Shown: one piece after another, positions 1-7,429 of the stretch
How positions within the stretch are numbered: position 1 is the first letter of the stretch
Layout: each line of letters starts with the position of its first letter
Assembly (NCBI RefSeq): GCF_014648255.1
Contig: NZ_BMQT01000010.1
Span: 62,001 to 126,000, forward strand
Length of the DNA: 64,000 bases
Direction of reading: 5' to 3'
Source of the DNA: Nocardioides albus
GTDB lineage: Bacteria > Actinomycetota > Actinomycetes > Propionibacteriales > Nocardioidaceae
The notes under the pieces: generated by a model
The model's input: only the letters and a program-made list of their open reading frames with translations
Databases searched by the model: none
Told to the model about the DNA's origin: nothing
Program-made: the position numbers and the translations under genes

Positions 1-541
1 CTGTCGAGAGACCCGAGGCGTCCGCGAGCTGGAGTACCGCGACGTCGTGGACGTCGTCGTAGCCGAGGACGGCCGCGTCGTACGTCCAGCCCGTGGCGGG
101 GTCGGTCACCGAGATCGAGGTGGCGCCCTCGACGACGTGGTGGTTGGTCACCACGATGCCGTCGTTCGTGATCGTGAGCCCCGTCCCGGCGCCCCGGGCC
201 GAGCCGTAGTCGACGGTGGTGTCGATCAGGACGACGCCCGTCGACTCGGAGCCGGTCGCGGGCTCGGAGTCGACCGGCTGGGTCGAGGTGCCGAGGCCCT
301 GCTGGTACGGGGCCCCGGGCTCGCCCTCGTAGCTGTCTCCGTAGCCGCCCGGGTAGCCGCTCCCGGAGCCGCCTCCGTAGCTCTCGACCGAGTCACCGGC
401 ACCGTGCCCGGGCTCGGCTCCATACGTCATGGCGCCGCTGACCGCGGACACCGCCAACGCCGGCGCGACGAACGGGATCGCTACGAGCGGGATCGCCAGG
501 ACGGCGAGAGCTGCGGGGTGAACACGGCGTGAGCGGGACAT
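1..541 (-). CDS. Secreted S1C trypsin-like serine protease, 3' end outside window
   Basis: The reading frame is open from an ATG at 541 to the left edge, so only the first 180 residues are present. An N-terminal signal peptide or anchor (residues 8-38, Ala/Val/Leu-rich) is followed by a Gly/Ser/Tyr-rich linker to about residue 100. The start of a chymotrypsin fold follows: the TNHHVVEG block carries the catalytic His (residue 135) and HDVAVL the catalytic Asp (166). The Ser and any PDZ domain lie beyond the edge. A strong AAGGAGG ribosome site sits 7 bases upstream of the ATG. HtrA/DegP-like proteases of this type act outside the membrane on misfolded or specific substrates; the substrate is unknown here. 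Confidence 0.85.
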   Translation of the reverse strand, partial: MSRSRRVHPAALAVLAIPLVAIPFVAPALAVSAVSGAMTYGAEPGHGAGDSVESYGGGSGSGYPGGYGDSYEGEPGAPYQQGLGTSTQPVDSEPATGSESTGVVLIDTTVDYGSARGAGTGLTITNDGIVVTNHHVVEGATSISVTDPATGWTYDAAVLGYDDVHDVAVLQLADASGLST

Positions 542-550
542 CGGGTCCTC

Positions 551-573
551 CTTGAGGCGGTTGATGCCTCAAG
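551..573 (-). promoter_or_regulatory. Inverted repeat touching the ribosome site of the S1C protease
   Basis: CTTGAGGC (551-558) and GCCTCAAG (566-573) form a perfect 8-bp inverted repeat with a 7-nt loop, directly 5' of and touching the AAGGAGG of the protease mRNA. It could be a leader hairpin affecting translation or a protein-binding site. A second short inverted repeat (AGCCAG/CTGGCT, 604-622) lies further upstream. Confidence 0.4.
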
Positions 574-727
574 ATTCCGCTCGCTCCCTGTGGGGTTCCT
601 GTGAGCCAGTCACGTGCTGGCTGGGAATGTTCCCGCCCCTCGGAATGAAACGGTGCCCGATGGGGTACTGCGGGGCATGGCCGAAGCCCCCGCACTCGTC
701 CAGCAGCTGCCGGTCGGTGCCTCGTCG

Positions 728-1552
728 TCAGCCGTGGGCTCGGGTCGCGTCCGCACCGAGCTGCGCGATCGGATCCAGCGGAGTGACCTCTTGAGTGGCC
801 AGATCGACCATCACCGCGGTGTCAGCGGGCACCGGCGTCCATCCGGGTTGTCCGAGACCGCTGGAGACGATCTCGAGACCGTGGTCGGTCCTGCGATAGT
901 CCATCGCGAAGTACTCCGTGGTGTGGCGGGGCGGGATCTCGTCCTCGTCGTCGAAGATCTCCCGGAGCGCGCGCAGGGGCGAGTCAGCACGCGAATTGAT
1001 GTGGATCGCGAACATGTGTGTCCGGGTGAGCATCAGCGCGTTCAAGCTGCATCGCGGGAACTTCTGGACCAGCGTCGCCAGTGCTCGGGTGACTCCCTCG
1101 GCCTCGTCGCCGTACTTCTCCACGCTCTGGTGCACGAAGTGGAAGTAGCGCTCGCTGTCGGTGTCACCCCGCAGCCGCGCCCGGGACTCCGGCGTGAGCA
1201 GCGCCTCCAGGTCGGAGATCGGAGAGACGTGGCCGTTGTGGGCGAACGCCGCCCCGTCGGTCAGGAAGGGATGGGTGTTCTCCGGACGTACGTCGAGACC
1301 ACCGGTCGCCCAGCGCAGATGCACGAACCCGGCATGGGACAGCGGGGCCTCGACGAGCCTGCGATAGGTCGGGTCGACGTCCGCGGAACGCGGCGAGCTC
1401 GTCGTGCAGGTGCCCTCGGGCGTATGCCAGGCCATCCCCCAGCCGTCGGCGTGCACGGCGGTGAGCGAGGTGAACGCGTCCAGCCCCTCCTCTCCCAGCA
1501 GGTCGGCGACAGCGCAAGGGGAATCGGACACGTATCCGAACAGACGGCACAT
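728..1552 (-). CDS. Class II glutamine amidotransferase (EgtC-like fold)
   Basis: 274 residues. The start is placed at the ATG giving MCRLFGY because class II amidotransferases need Cys at position 2 as the nucleophile after Met removal; a GGAAGGAG ribosome site lies upstream. Family motifs seen are HADGWGMAW, HLRWATGG and FAHNGHVS. The enzyme should release ammonia from glutamine or act as an amidohydrolase on a gamma-glutamyl amide, as EgtC does in ergothioneine synthesis. No egtB or egtD is visible nearby, so an ergothioneine role is not supported. It is divergent, by about 35 bases, from the ligase/methyltransferase/HDO operon, which suggests a shared pathway. Confidence 0.85.
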   Translation of the reverse strand: MCRLFGYVSDSPCAVADLLGEEGLDAFTSLTAVHADGWGMAWHTPEGTCTTSSPRSADVDPTYRRLVEAPLSHAGFVHLRWATGGLDVRPENTHPFLTDGAAFAHNGHVSPISDLEALLTPESRARLRGDTDSERYFHFVHQSVEKYGDEAEGVTRALATLVQKFPRCSLNALMLTRTHMFAIHINSRADSPLRALREIFDDEDEIPPRHTTEYFAMDYRRTDHGLEIVSSGLGQPGWTPVPADTAVMVDLATQEVTPLDPIAQLGADATRAHG

Positions 1553-1587
1553 CGTCTGGTGACTCCTTCCAGAGAAAGGTGCGAACG

Positions 1588-2727
1588 GTGAACAGACGCT
1601 CTTCAAGCAGTACCCATGACCAGGTCCGGACAGTCGGTGTCGAGGAGGAGCTCCTCCTCGTCGACGCCAAGACCGGTGTCCCGCGGTCGGTGGCCAGCGA
1701 GGTGCTGCGGGTGGCGCGCCGGCGGGGTGAGACCGAGGCAGATGCAGATGAGGCCGGGGGTTCGGTGGGACCGGAGATGCAGCAGCAGCAGGTCGAGACC
1801 GACACACCGCCGGAGGAGCATCTCGGGTTGCTCGAGCTGGAGCTGCGGAAGTGGCGCGACAAGGCGCGCGCGGCCGCGGCCGAGGCGGGCGCGTTGATCC
1901 TGGCCAGCGGCACGACCCCGTTGCCGGTACGTCCCCAGACCTTCGACGACGAGCGCTACGCGGCGATCACCGAGCAGTTCGGGCTGACTGCCAGCGAGCA
2001 GCTCACCTGCGGCTGCCACGTACACGTCTCGGTCGACTCCGACGAGGAGGCCGTCGGGGCTCTCGACCGGATCCGCACCTGGCTTCCGGTGCTGCTCGCG
2101 GTGAGCGCCAACTCGCCGTTCTGGCACGGCGCGGACTCCGGCTACCAGAGCTATCGGTCCCAGGCGATGACACGCTGGCCGACCAATGGACCGACCGAGA
2201 TCTTCGGCAGCGCTCAGGCCTACCTCGACCATCTACGCCTGCTCGTCGACACCGGGGTTCCTCTGGACGAGGGCATGGCGTACTTCGACGCCCGCCCGTC
2301 CCGCCACTACCCGACCCTCGAGATCCGGGTCGCCGACGTCTGCCTGGACCCTCGCGACACGATCTTCGTCGCGGCGCTGGCGCGGGCGCTGGTCGATACC
2401 GCGGCCGAGGAGTGGGCGCATGGCCGACCGGCCGACCCGGCTTCGGTCGCGGTGCTCCGGCTCGCCATGTGGCAGGCGGGCAAGCACGGGATCACCGGAG
2501 ATCTGCTCGACCCGCGGACCCATCGGCCGCGACCGGCTCGCGAGGTGGTCGAGAGCCTGGTCGAGCACGTCGCCCCGGCGTTGCGTGAGACCGGCGACCT
2601 CGTCCGCGTCGAGACTGGCATCGACCGGATCTTCACCCGTGGCACCGGCTCCACGACCCAGCGGCGGATCCACGCCGAGGAGGGTCAGCTCGCCAGTGCC
2701 GTGGTCCGGTTGGCCGAGCTCACCTGA
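1588..2727 (+). CDS. YbdK-like carboxylate-amine ligase (GCS2 family)
   Basis: 379 residues from the GTG at 1588, preferred because GAAAGGTG lies at ribosome-site distance; an in-frame GTG at 1579 is possible. The N-terminal VGVEEELLLVD motif, a CGCHVHVS block near residue 140 and ARPSRHYPTLEIRVADVC are typical of the glutamate-cysteine ligase family 2 / YbdK group. These proteins catalyse ATP-dependent peptide-like bond formation between a glutamate carboxylate and an amine. The true amine acceptor here is unknown. First gene of an apparent four-gene operon with a methyltransferase, an HDO oxidase and a CDGSH protein, so it may build a gamma-glutamyl precursor for tailoring. Confidence 0.85.
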   Translation: MNRRSSSSTHDQVRTVGVEEELLLVDAKTGVPRSVASEVLRVARRRGETEADADEAGGSVGPEMQQQQVETDTPPEEHLGLLELELRKWRDKARAAAAEAGALILASGTTPLPVRPQTFDDERYAAITEQFGLTASEQLTCGCHVHVSVDSDEEAVGALDRIRTWLPVLLAVSANSPFWHGADSGYQSYRSQAMTRWPTNGPTEIFGSAQAYLDHLRLLVDTGVPLDEGMAYFDARPSRHYPTLEIRVADVCLDPRDTIFVAALARALVDTAAEEWAHGRPADPASVAVLRLAMWQAGKHGITGDLLDPRTHRPRPAREVVESLVEHVAPALRETGDLVRVETGIDRIFTRGTGSTTQRRIHAEEGQLASAVVRLAELT

Positions 2728-2779
2728 AGCTCGACCCGCCTCGACCCCACCTCGAACCGATCAGGAGGAACCCACCGTC

Positions 2780-3424
2780 ATGATCCGATTCGGCCATCTC
2801 GACATCGACTTCGACGATCGCGTGCTCACCCCACGTACCTGGACCGTACGTCAGTCCGAATGGGCAGCGGAGCTGGCAGCGGGGCTGCCGGACGGGCCGA
2901 TGCTCGAGCTGTGCTCGGGCGCAGGCCAGATCGGCCTGCTCGCGGCCGCGATGACCGGCCGCCGGCTGGTGTGCGTCGACGCGAACCCGGTCGCATGCGC
3001 GTTCGCCCGCGCCAACGCAGACCGTGCCGGGTTGAGCCGCTTGGTCCAGGTACGCGAGGGCAGCATCGAGCAGGCTCTCGACCCGGACGAGCGTTACAGC
3101 CTGGTGATCGCCGACCCTCCGTGGGTGCCGACGGCGCAGGTCGGCCGGTACCCCGAGGACCCACGGATGGCCATCGACGGCGGGGCCGACGGGATGCTCG
3201 TCGCCGAGACGTGTCTGGCGGCGACCGCCCGGCACCTCTCCCCCGGCGGCTCGGCCGTCCTCCAGCTCGGCACGGCCGAGCAGGCCGATCGGCTGCCGGA
3301 TATGGTCGACGGCAGTGGTCTGACGATCCGGGAGGTCCGTGACTCGCCGGGCGAAGGGGTCCTCGTGCACCTCGCCCGGGCGGCGAGCATGGCCGGCCCG
3401 GACACCGGGTACCGAACGGCCTGA
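2780..3424 (+). CDS. Class I SAM-dependent methyltransferase, PrmC/HemK-like motif IV
   Basis: 214 residues from an ATG preceded by AGGAGGAA. The SAM-binding motif LELCSGAGQIGL is near residue 40, the acidic VCVDANP loop near 62, and motif IV is ADPPWVPT near 113. A (N/D)PP(Y/W) motif is typical of enzymes that methylate amide or amino nitrogens, such as PrmC, though this protein lacks PrmC's N-terminal domain. It sits 52 bases after the ligase and 17 bases before the HDO gene. A small amino-acid-derived substrate is more likely than a release factor; this is inference from context. Confidence 0.85.
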   Translation: MIRFGHLDIDFDDRVLTPRTWTVRQSEWAAELAAGLPDGPMLELCSGAGQIGLLAAAMTGRRLVCVDANPVACAFARANADRAGLSRLVQVREGSIEQALDPDERYSLVIADPPWVPTAQVGRYPEDPRMAIDGGADGMLVAETCLAATARHLSPGGSAVLQLGTAEQADRLPDMVDGSGLTIREVRDSPGEGVLVHLARAASMAGPDTGYRTA

Positions 3425-3441
3425 GGGGAAGGTGGGCGGAG

Positions 3442-4377
3442 ATGCTGCCGAAGTCGCGTGGCACCTTGAGTGCCGCTGTGTTCACCGCGCTGCAGAGCGG
3501 CGCGACCGGGAGGCTGGAGTCGGCTCCCGAGTCCGAGGAGGATGCTCAGATCGCGCTGTGGGCTCTCTACGAGCTCCACTACCGCGGCTTCGACGAAGTG
3601 GATCCCGACCTGGAGTGGGACCCGGATCTGCTGCGGGTGCGCCGAACACTGGAGAGGTCGTTCGAGGCCGAGCTGCGTGCGCGCTGGGAGCAGAGCCCGT
3701 TGCACGAAGACAGCGAGCTGGGCCTGACCGGGCTTGTCGACAGCCACGATGGTCCCTCGTTGGCACGGTTCGTGCAGCGACGGGCCGATCGGGAGCAGGT
3801 GCTGGAGCTCCTGCAGCACCGCTCCCTCTACCACCTCAAGGAGACCGATCCGACCAGCTGGGTCGTCCCGCGGCTCGAGGCCCGGCCCAAGGCTGCGCTG
3901 ATGGAGATCCTGTTCGACGAGTACGGCGGTGGTGACCCGAACCGGCTGCATCACCATCTGTTCCGTCGCGGTCTGGAAGCGGCCGGTCTACGTTCTGACC
4001 ACGCCTGCTACGTCGACGAGGCACCTGTCGAGATCCTCGCGATGAACAACGCGCAGTCGCTCTTCGGACTGCACCGCCAGCTCAGAGCAGCGGCCCTCGG
4101 CCACTTCGCTGTGTTCGAGTCCACGAGCTCTGTGCCCTCCCGGCAGCTCGCCCAAGGGCTGCGTCGCCTGGAGTTCCCCGAGGAGCTGGCGGCGTACTAC
4201 GACGAGCACGTGGAGGCCGACGCCGTCCATGAGCAGGTCGCCGTGCGCGACGTGTGCGGCGCGTTCCTGGACGAGGAGCCGAGCGAGCGCGACCACCTGC
4301 TCTTCGGCGCTTTCACCTGTCTCGACCTAGAGGCTCGGTACGCGCGGGCGATGCTCACCCGGTGGGGTGCGTCATGA
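3442..4377 (+). CDS. Iron-dependent haem-oxygenase-like oxidase (HDO superfamily)
   Basis: 311 residues, predicted all-helical. A full set of candidate diiron ligands is visible: Glu160 and His170 around DEYGGGDPNRLHHH, Glu226 in FAVFE, and the HxxxDxxH motif His256/Asp260/His263. Characterised HDO enzymes such as UndA, BesC and SznF use this scaffold for O2-dependent decarboxylation, C-C cleavage or N-oxygenation of amino-acid-like substrates. The exact reaction here cannot be read from sequence. It is embedded between a methyltransferase and a CDGSH protein; the stop overlaps the next ATG, implying translational coupling with the possible Fe-S partner. Confidence 0.85.
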   Translation: MLPKSRGTLSAAVFTALQSGATGRLESAPESEEDAQIALWALYELHYRGFDEVDPDLEWDPDLLRVRRTLERSFEAELRARWEQSPLHEDSELGLTGLVDSHDGPSLARFVQRRADREQVLELLQHRSLYHLKETDPTSWVVPRLEARPKAALMEILFDEYGGGDPNRLHHHLFRRGLEAAGLRSDHACYVDEAPVEILAMNNAQSLFGLHRQLRAAALGHFAVFESTSSVPSRQLAQGLRRLEFPEELAAYYDEHVEADAVHEQVAVRDVCGAFLDEEPSERDHLLFGAFTCLDLEARYARAMLTRWGAS

Positions 4378-4595
4378 CGGACTTCGAGCACGCCTCGGTC
4401 GTGCTGTGCCCGGCGGGGCCGATGCTGCTGCGCGGCAAGCACGAGATCCAGGATGCCGACGGAAAGATCCACCGCACGGTCAGGCCGGTCAGCGCGGTGT
4501 GCATGTGCGGTGGGTCGGCGATCAAGCCGTGGTGCGACGGTACGCACCGGCTGCTGGCCGCGAGAGCGCGCGACAACGACGAGACCCCCGGGTGA
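4374..4595 (+). CDS. CDGSH-type [2Fe-2S] protein
   Basis: 73 residues. Its ATG overlaps the stop of the HDO gene (ATGA). It contains the signature CxCxxS-x3-PxCDGTH with Cys43, Cys45, Cys54 and His58, the 3Cys-1His ligand set of CDGSH/mitoNEET proteins, which carry a labile [2Fe-2S] cluster. No membrane segment is present, so it should be soluble. Coupling to a diiron oxidase suggests it acts as electron donor or iron-handling partner. That role is inferred from operon structure only. Confidence 0.9.
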   Translation: MTDFEHASVVLCPAGPMLLRGKHEIQDADGKIHRTVRPVSAVCMCGGSAIKPWCDGTHRLLAARARDNDETPG

Positions 4596-4607
4596 GAGGC
4601 TCCCCAC

Positions 4608-5627
4608 GTGGTTCGGCTTCGTCGGGTCTCGGCGGAGGAGCCGGGATGGACCCGCCGGCGCGCGGGTCGGGGTTTCGTGTACCTCGACGAGTCCGGGTCC
4701 CGGCTGCCTGAGGAGGCGACGGCGCGCGTACGCGCTCTCGCCATCCCACCGGCCTGGGAGGACGTGTGGATCTGTCCGCGCGAGAACGGGCACCTCCAAG
4801 CCGTCGGGACCGACGCGGCCGGCCGCCGCCAGTACCTCTACCACCCCGACTGGCGGGCGAAGCGCGACCAGGAGAAGTTCGATGGGGTGATGGAGCTCGG
4901 GGCGGTCCTTCCCCGCGTACGCCGCCGGACGGAACGCGATCTCGCCACCTCCGGGATGAGCCTCGACCGGTCAGCAGCGCTCGCGCTGCGCCTTCTGGAC
5001 CTGGGATGCTTCCGGATCGGCAGCGACGCCTACGCCGACGACAACGGCAGCTTCGGCCTGACAACGCTGGAGCGTCGCCACGTCCGTCGGCGGGGCGACT
5101 CGTACGTCTTCGCCTTCACCGGGAAGTCCGGAATCGACCACACCATCAGCATCGATGACCCGCTCTCGGTGGAGGCGATCGCCCAGCTTCGTCGCCGTCG
5201 CGCCGGCTTCGAGGAGATCCTCGCCTACAAGGAAGGGCGGCGATGGCTACGGCTGACCCCGGCGCTGGTCAACGACTACATGCGGGAGGTGAGCGGCCTG
5301 GAGGTCTCGGCGAAGGACTTCCGGACCTGGCACGCCACCGTGCTCGCGGCGCTAGCGCTGTCCGAGGACCCGCAAGCCGCGAAGCGGGCGACGCCGACAG
5401 CCAGGTCCCGCCGTAAGCAGCAGGTCGCCGCGATCAAGGAGGTCGCGGAGTACCTCGGGAACACCCCCGCGGTGGCCCGGAGCTCCTACATCGACCCGCG
5501 GGTCCTCGAGCTGCACGAGCAGGGACGCACGATCCGGGTACGCAAGGCCGCGAACGACGACCCGCAGGCCCGTCAGGCCGCGGCGGAGCGCGCGGTCCTG
5601 CGGTTGCTGGCAACGGAGGAGGGCTGA
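4608..5627 (+). CDS. DNA topoisomerase IB (poxvirus-like)
   Basis: 339 residues from a GTG 12 bases after the CDGSH gene, with GAGAGG upstream. The N-terminal domain holds WICPRENGHLQAVGTD and YLYHPDWR. The catalytic domain shows the FRIGSDAY block (Arg136), KDFRTWHA (Arg239, His242) and the nucleophilic Tyr294 in RSSYIDPR. It relaxes supercoils through a 3'-phosphotyrosyl intermediate. It is close enough to be co-transcribed with the preceding operon, but the family is scattered among actinobacteria and need not share its function. Confidence 0.92.
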   Translation: MVRLRRVSAEEPGWTRRRAGRGFVYLDESGSRLPEEATARVRALAIPPAWEDVWICPRENGHLQAVGTDAAGRRQYLYHPDWRAKRDQEKFDGVMELGAVLPRVRRRTERDLATSGMSLDRSAALALRLLDLGCFRIGSDAYADDNGSFGLTTLERRHVRRRGDSYVFAFTGKSGIDHTISIDDPLSVEAIAQLRRRRAGFEEILAYKEGRRWLRLTPALVNDYMREVSGLEVSAKDFRTWHATVLAALALSEDPQAAKRATPTARSRRKQQVAAIKEVAEYLGNTPAVARSSYIDPRVLELHEQGRTIRVRKAANDDPQARQAAAERAVLRLLATEEG

Positions 5628-5633
5628 CCCCTC

Positions 5634-6308
5634 TCAGCCCTCGACCCCGGTCGCCTCGTGGGACGAGCCCACCGGCTTGCTCTCGGGCGACCCTCGCTGT
5701 CGGAGGTAGATCGCGAAGACGGCCATCGAGCCGACCGCGAGGAACTCCGACTGCCAGTTCTGCAGGGTGCGCGACCAGAAGTCCGAGTGGATGAGGTAGG
5801 CGCCCCACGTGATCGGGTCGCGGAGCTGCTCCAGCCGGGTCTCGTTGTAGGCGGCCCACCCGGACACCGACTGGACGAACCAAGACAGCACGAAGATGGC
5901 GCCCATGACGATGCCGAGGGAGCGGGAGTAGAGCGCAGCCCGCAGACCACCGGCCCGGGCCATCGCGGGCGAGTCGGGACGGACGTAGGCTCCGACCTTC
6001 TGCCGCTCGTCGGACTCCTTCCCGGCATGCTCCACCGGCTTCGACTCCGGGGATCCTCGTTGCACCAGCCAGACAGTGAGCACGATGAAGAGCAGGAACT
6101 GCAGATACTCGCTCTGCCAGTTCTCGGTCACGTCCACGGCGAAGCTCGCCGAGGTGAGATACCGACCCAGCGAGATCTGGTCGAGGCCTTCCGCGAACTG
6201 CTGGTCGTTCAGCTGGTGCCAGCCGGCGAACGCCTGCCCGACCAGAGCGGCCAGGAAGAGCAGCCCGAAGATGAGGCTGAGCGAGTTCTCCTTGAGGAAC
6301 CGACGCAT
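5634..6308 (-). CDS. DUF6766 membrane protein with internal duplication
   Basis: 224 residues. The ATG at 6308 is chosen because AAGGAG lies 6 bases upstream; a GTG five codons earlier would overlap that site. There are four likely membrane segments in two halves. Each half ends in the same pattern, NWQSE(Y/F)L - hydrophobic segment - QRGSPESKPV, showing an internal tandem duplication. A hydrophilic linker containing a charged Lys/Glu stretch joins the halves. Function unknown. It is the last gene of an operon with dps, a lipoprotein and a 27-residue membrane peptide, so a role in envelope stress is possible. Confidence 0.8.
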   Translation of the reverse strand: MRRFLKENSLSLIFGLLFLAALVGQAFAGWHQLNDQQFAEGLDQISLGRYLTSASFAVDVTENWQSEYLQFLLFIVLTVWLVQRGSPESKPVEHAGKESDERQKVGAYVRPDSPAMARAGGLRAALYSRSLGIVMGAIFVLSWFVQSVSGWAAYNETRLEQLRDPITWGAYLIHSDFWSRTLQNWQSEFLAVGSMAVFAIYLRQRGSPESKPVGSSHEATGVEG

Positions 6309-6319
6309 CAGGGGCTCCT

Positions 6320-6403
6320 TCACGCGTGCCTGAGGGCGATGACCAACGTGTAGAGCAGGCCGACGCCGATGACCGCCAGATAGGCGACGTACATGATCCG
6401 CAT
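6320..6403 (-). CDS. 27-residue single-pass membrane micropeptide
   Basis: This short frame begins at the ATG at 6403, one base after the TGA of the lipoprotein gene. The GGAGG ribosome site lies inside that gene's last codons. The peptide is one hydrophobic helix (VAYLAVIGVGLLYTLVIAL) with Arg near the N-terminus and RHA at the end. Its stop lies 11 bases before the DUF6766 ATG. Correct ribosome-site spacing, tight coupling and a clean transmembrane pattern support a real gene. The closest analogy is with small membrane subunits that stabilise larger partners; the partner is probably DUF6766, by inference. Confidence 0.6.
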   Translation of the reverse strand: MRIMYVAYLAVIGVGLLYTLVIALRHA

Positions 6404-6404
6404 C

Positions 6405-6800
6405 TCAACCTCCGTGCACAGCGCAGTCATAGGGCTTCGGCTGCTGCGGCGTGCAGCCTGCCGCGAACAACCGCCAGCCGTCGTCGAACCGGGCCAGGAA
6501 CATGGTCTCGCTCTGGAAGCGGACCTCTGCCATGGTTCCGAAGACATCAACGCGCTCGAGTGCGCCCGGGGTCGGAAGCGTCTCCTCGGCCATCGCCTCG
6601 GCGCAGGGCGCCTTGGCAGCGGCTTCCAACTCGGTGCGCGTCTCCGGCGCCAGCACCGCGCAGGCACGTGCCCAGTCCCGCGCGGCGACCGCCTCCTGGA
6701 AGTCGGCGGCTCTGTCGCGTACCGCGTCTTCATGTCCTGTCGCGCATCCGCTGAGGACCATCGGTAGAAGCAGCGCCATCGCGGTGACCCACCACCTCAT
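6405..6800 (-). CDS. Small lipoprotein with NTF2-like pattern
   Basis: 131 residues from an ATG with GGAG upstream. The signal peptide ends in a lipobox (VLSGC, Cys19), so it should be lipid-anchored on the outer face of the membrane. The mature part reads like a small SnoaL/NTF2-like fold: an AVRDRAADFQEAVAARDWARAC helix, then a Pro-rich segment and strands ending in FDDGWRLFAAGC. No catalytic residues are recognised. It starts 10 bases after the dps stop and leads into the micropeptide, so the four genes form one operon. Confidence 0.75.
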   Translation of the reverse strand: MRWWVTAMALLLPMVLSGCATGHEDAVRDRAADFQEAVAARDWARACAVLAPETRTELEAAAKAPCAEAMAEETLPTPGALERVDVFGTMAEVRFQSETMFLARFDDGWRLFAAGCTPQQPKPYDCAVHGG

Positions 6801-6810
6801 CGGGGACTCC

Positions 6811-7365
6811 TCAGCCGTGGGCGGCCCGTGCCGCGCCTGCCTCCGTGGACTCGCCGCCGGTCTGCAGCTGGCCGCCCTGGTCCTCCAGGTGGGCACGGAC
6901 GAACCAGTGGAAGAGCTCGAGCTGCTCCACCTGACCGATCAGGACGTCCTGGGTCACCAGGTCGAGCTCCTCGACGGCCTTGATCGCCTCGCGGTAGGAG
7001 CCGATCACGCCCTGATAGGTGACGTCGAGCGCGGCCAGGTGCTCCTGGGTGGTGGCCCTGCCGATGCTGTAGTCGTTCCACGTACGTTCCTGCACCAGCG
7101 CCCCCGGGGTGCCTCGCGGTGCGCCGCCGAGGGTGGCGATCCGCTCGGCGAGAGCGTCGGCCATCGCGCGTACGGCCTCGACCTGGGGGTCGATCATCTG
7201 GTGCACGGCGATGAAGTGCGGACCCACGACGTTCCAGTGCACGTGCTTGAGGGTGAGCTGGAGATCGTTGGTTGCGTGAAGGCGAGACTGCAGCAGGTCG
7301 ATGGTCGTCCGGGCGGCATCCTCGTCCAGGCCAGGGATCGTGTAGTGCAGCTTGTCGTTCGTCAT
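6811..7365 (-). CDS. dps: Dps-family ferritin-like DNA protection protein
   Basis: 184 residues. The KHVHWNVVGPHFIAVHQMID segment near residue 40 and the following acidic helix supply the inter-subunit ferroxidase His, Asp and Glu ligands of Dps. The family forms 12-mers that oxidise Fe(II) with H2O2 and shield DNA. The C-terminal tail is extended and Ala/Gly/Glu-rich. It is the first gene of the operon with a lipoprotein, a micropeptide and DUF6766, and is divergent from the DUF3817 gene with a 64-base shared upstream region. Confidence 0.92.
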   Translation of the reverse strand: MTNDKLHYTIPGLDEDAARTTIDLLQSRLHATNDLQLTLKHVHWNVVGPHFIAVHQMIDPQVEAVRAMADALAERIATLGGAPRGTPGALVQERTWNDYSIGRATTQEHLAALDVTYQGVIGSYREAIKAVEELDLVTQDVLIGQVEQLELFHWFVRAHLEDQGGQLQTGGESTEAGAARAAHG

Positions 7366-7429
7366 GTCGAGGCCGGTACCCCGGGCTGCTCGATTAATGC
7401 CTGAGCACGGGTGCGAATAAACTTGGCGC

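Noticed and set aside
728..1552. Ergothioneine synthesis (EgtC) assignment for the glutamine amidotransferase
   Set aside because: No egtB or egtD is present in the window, and the neighbouring ligase is YbdK-like, so only the fold is assigned.
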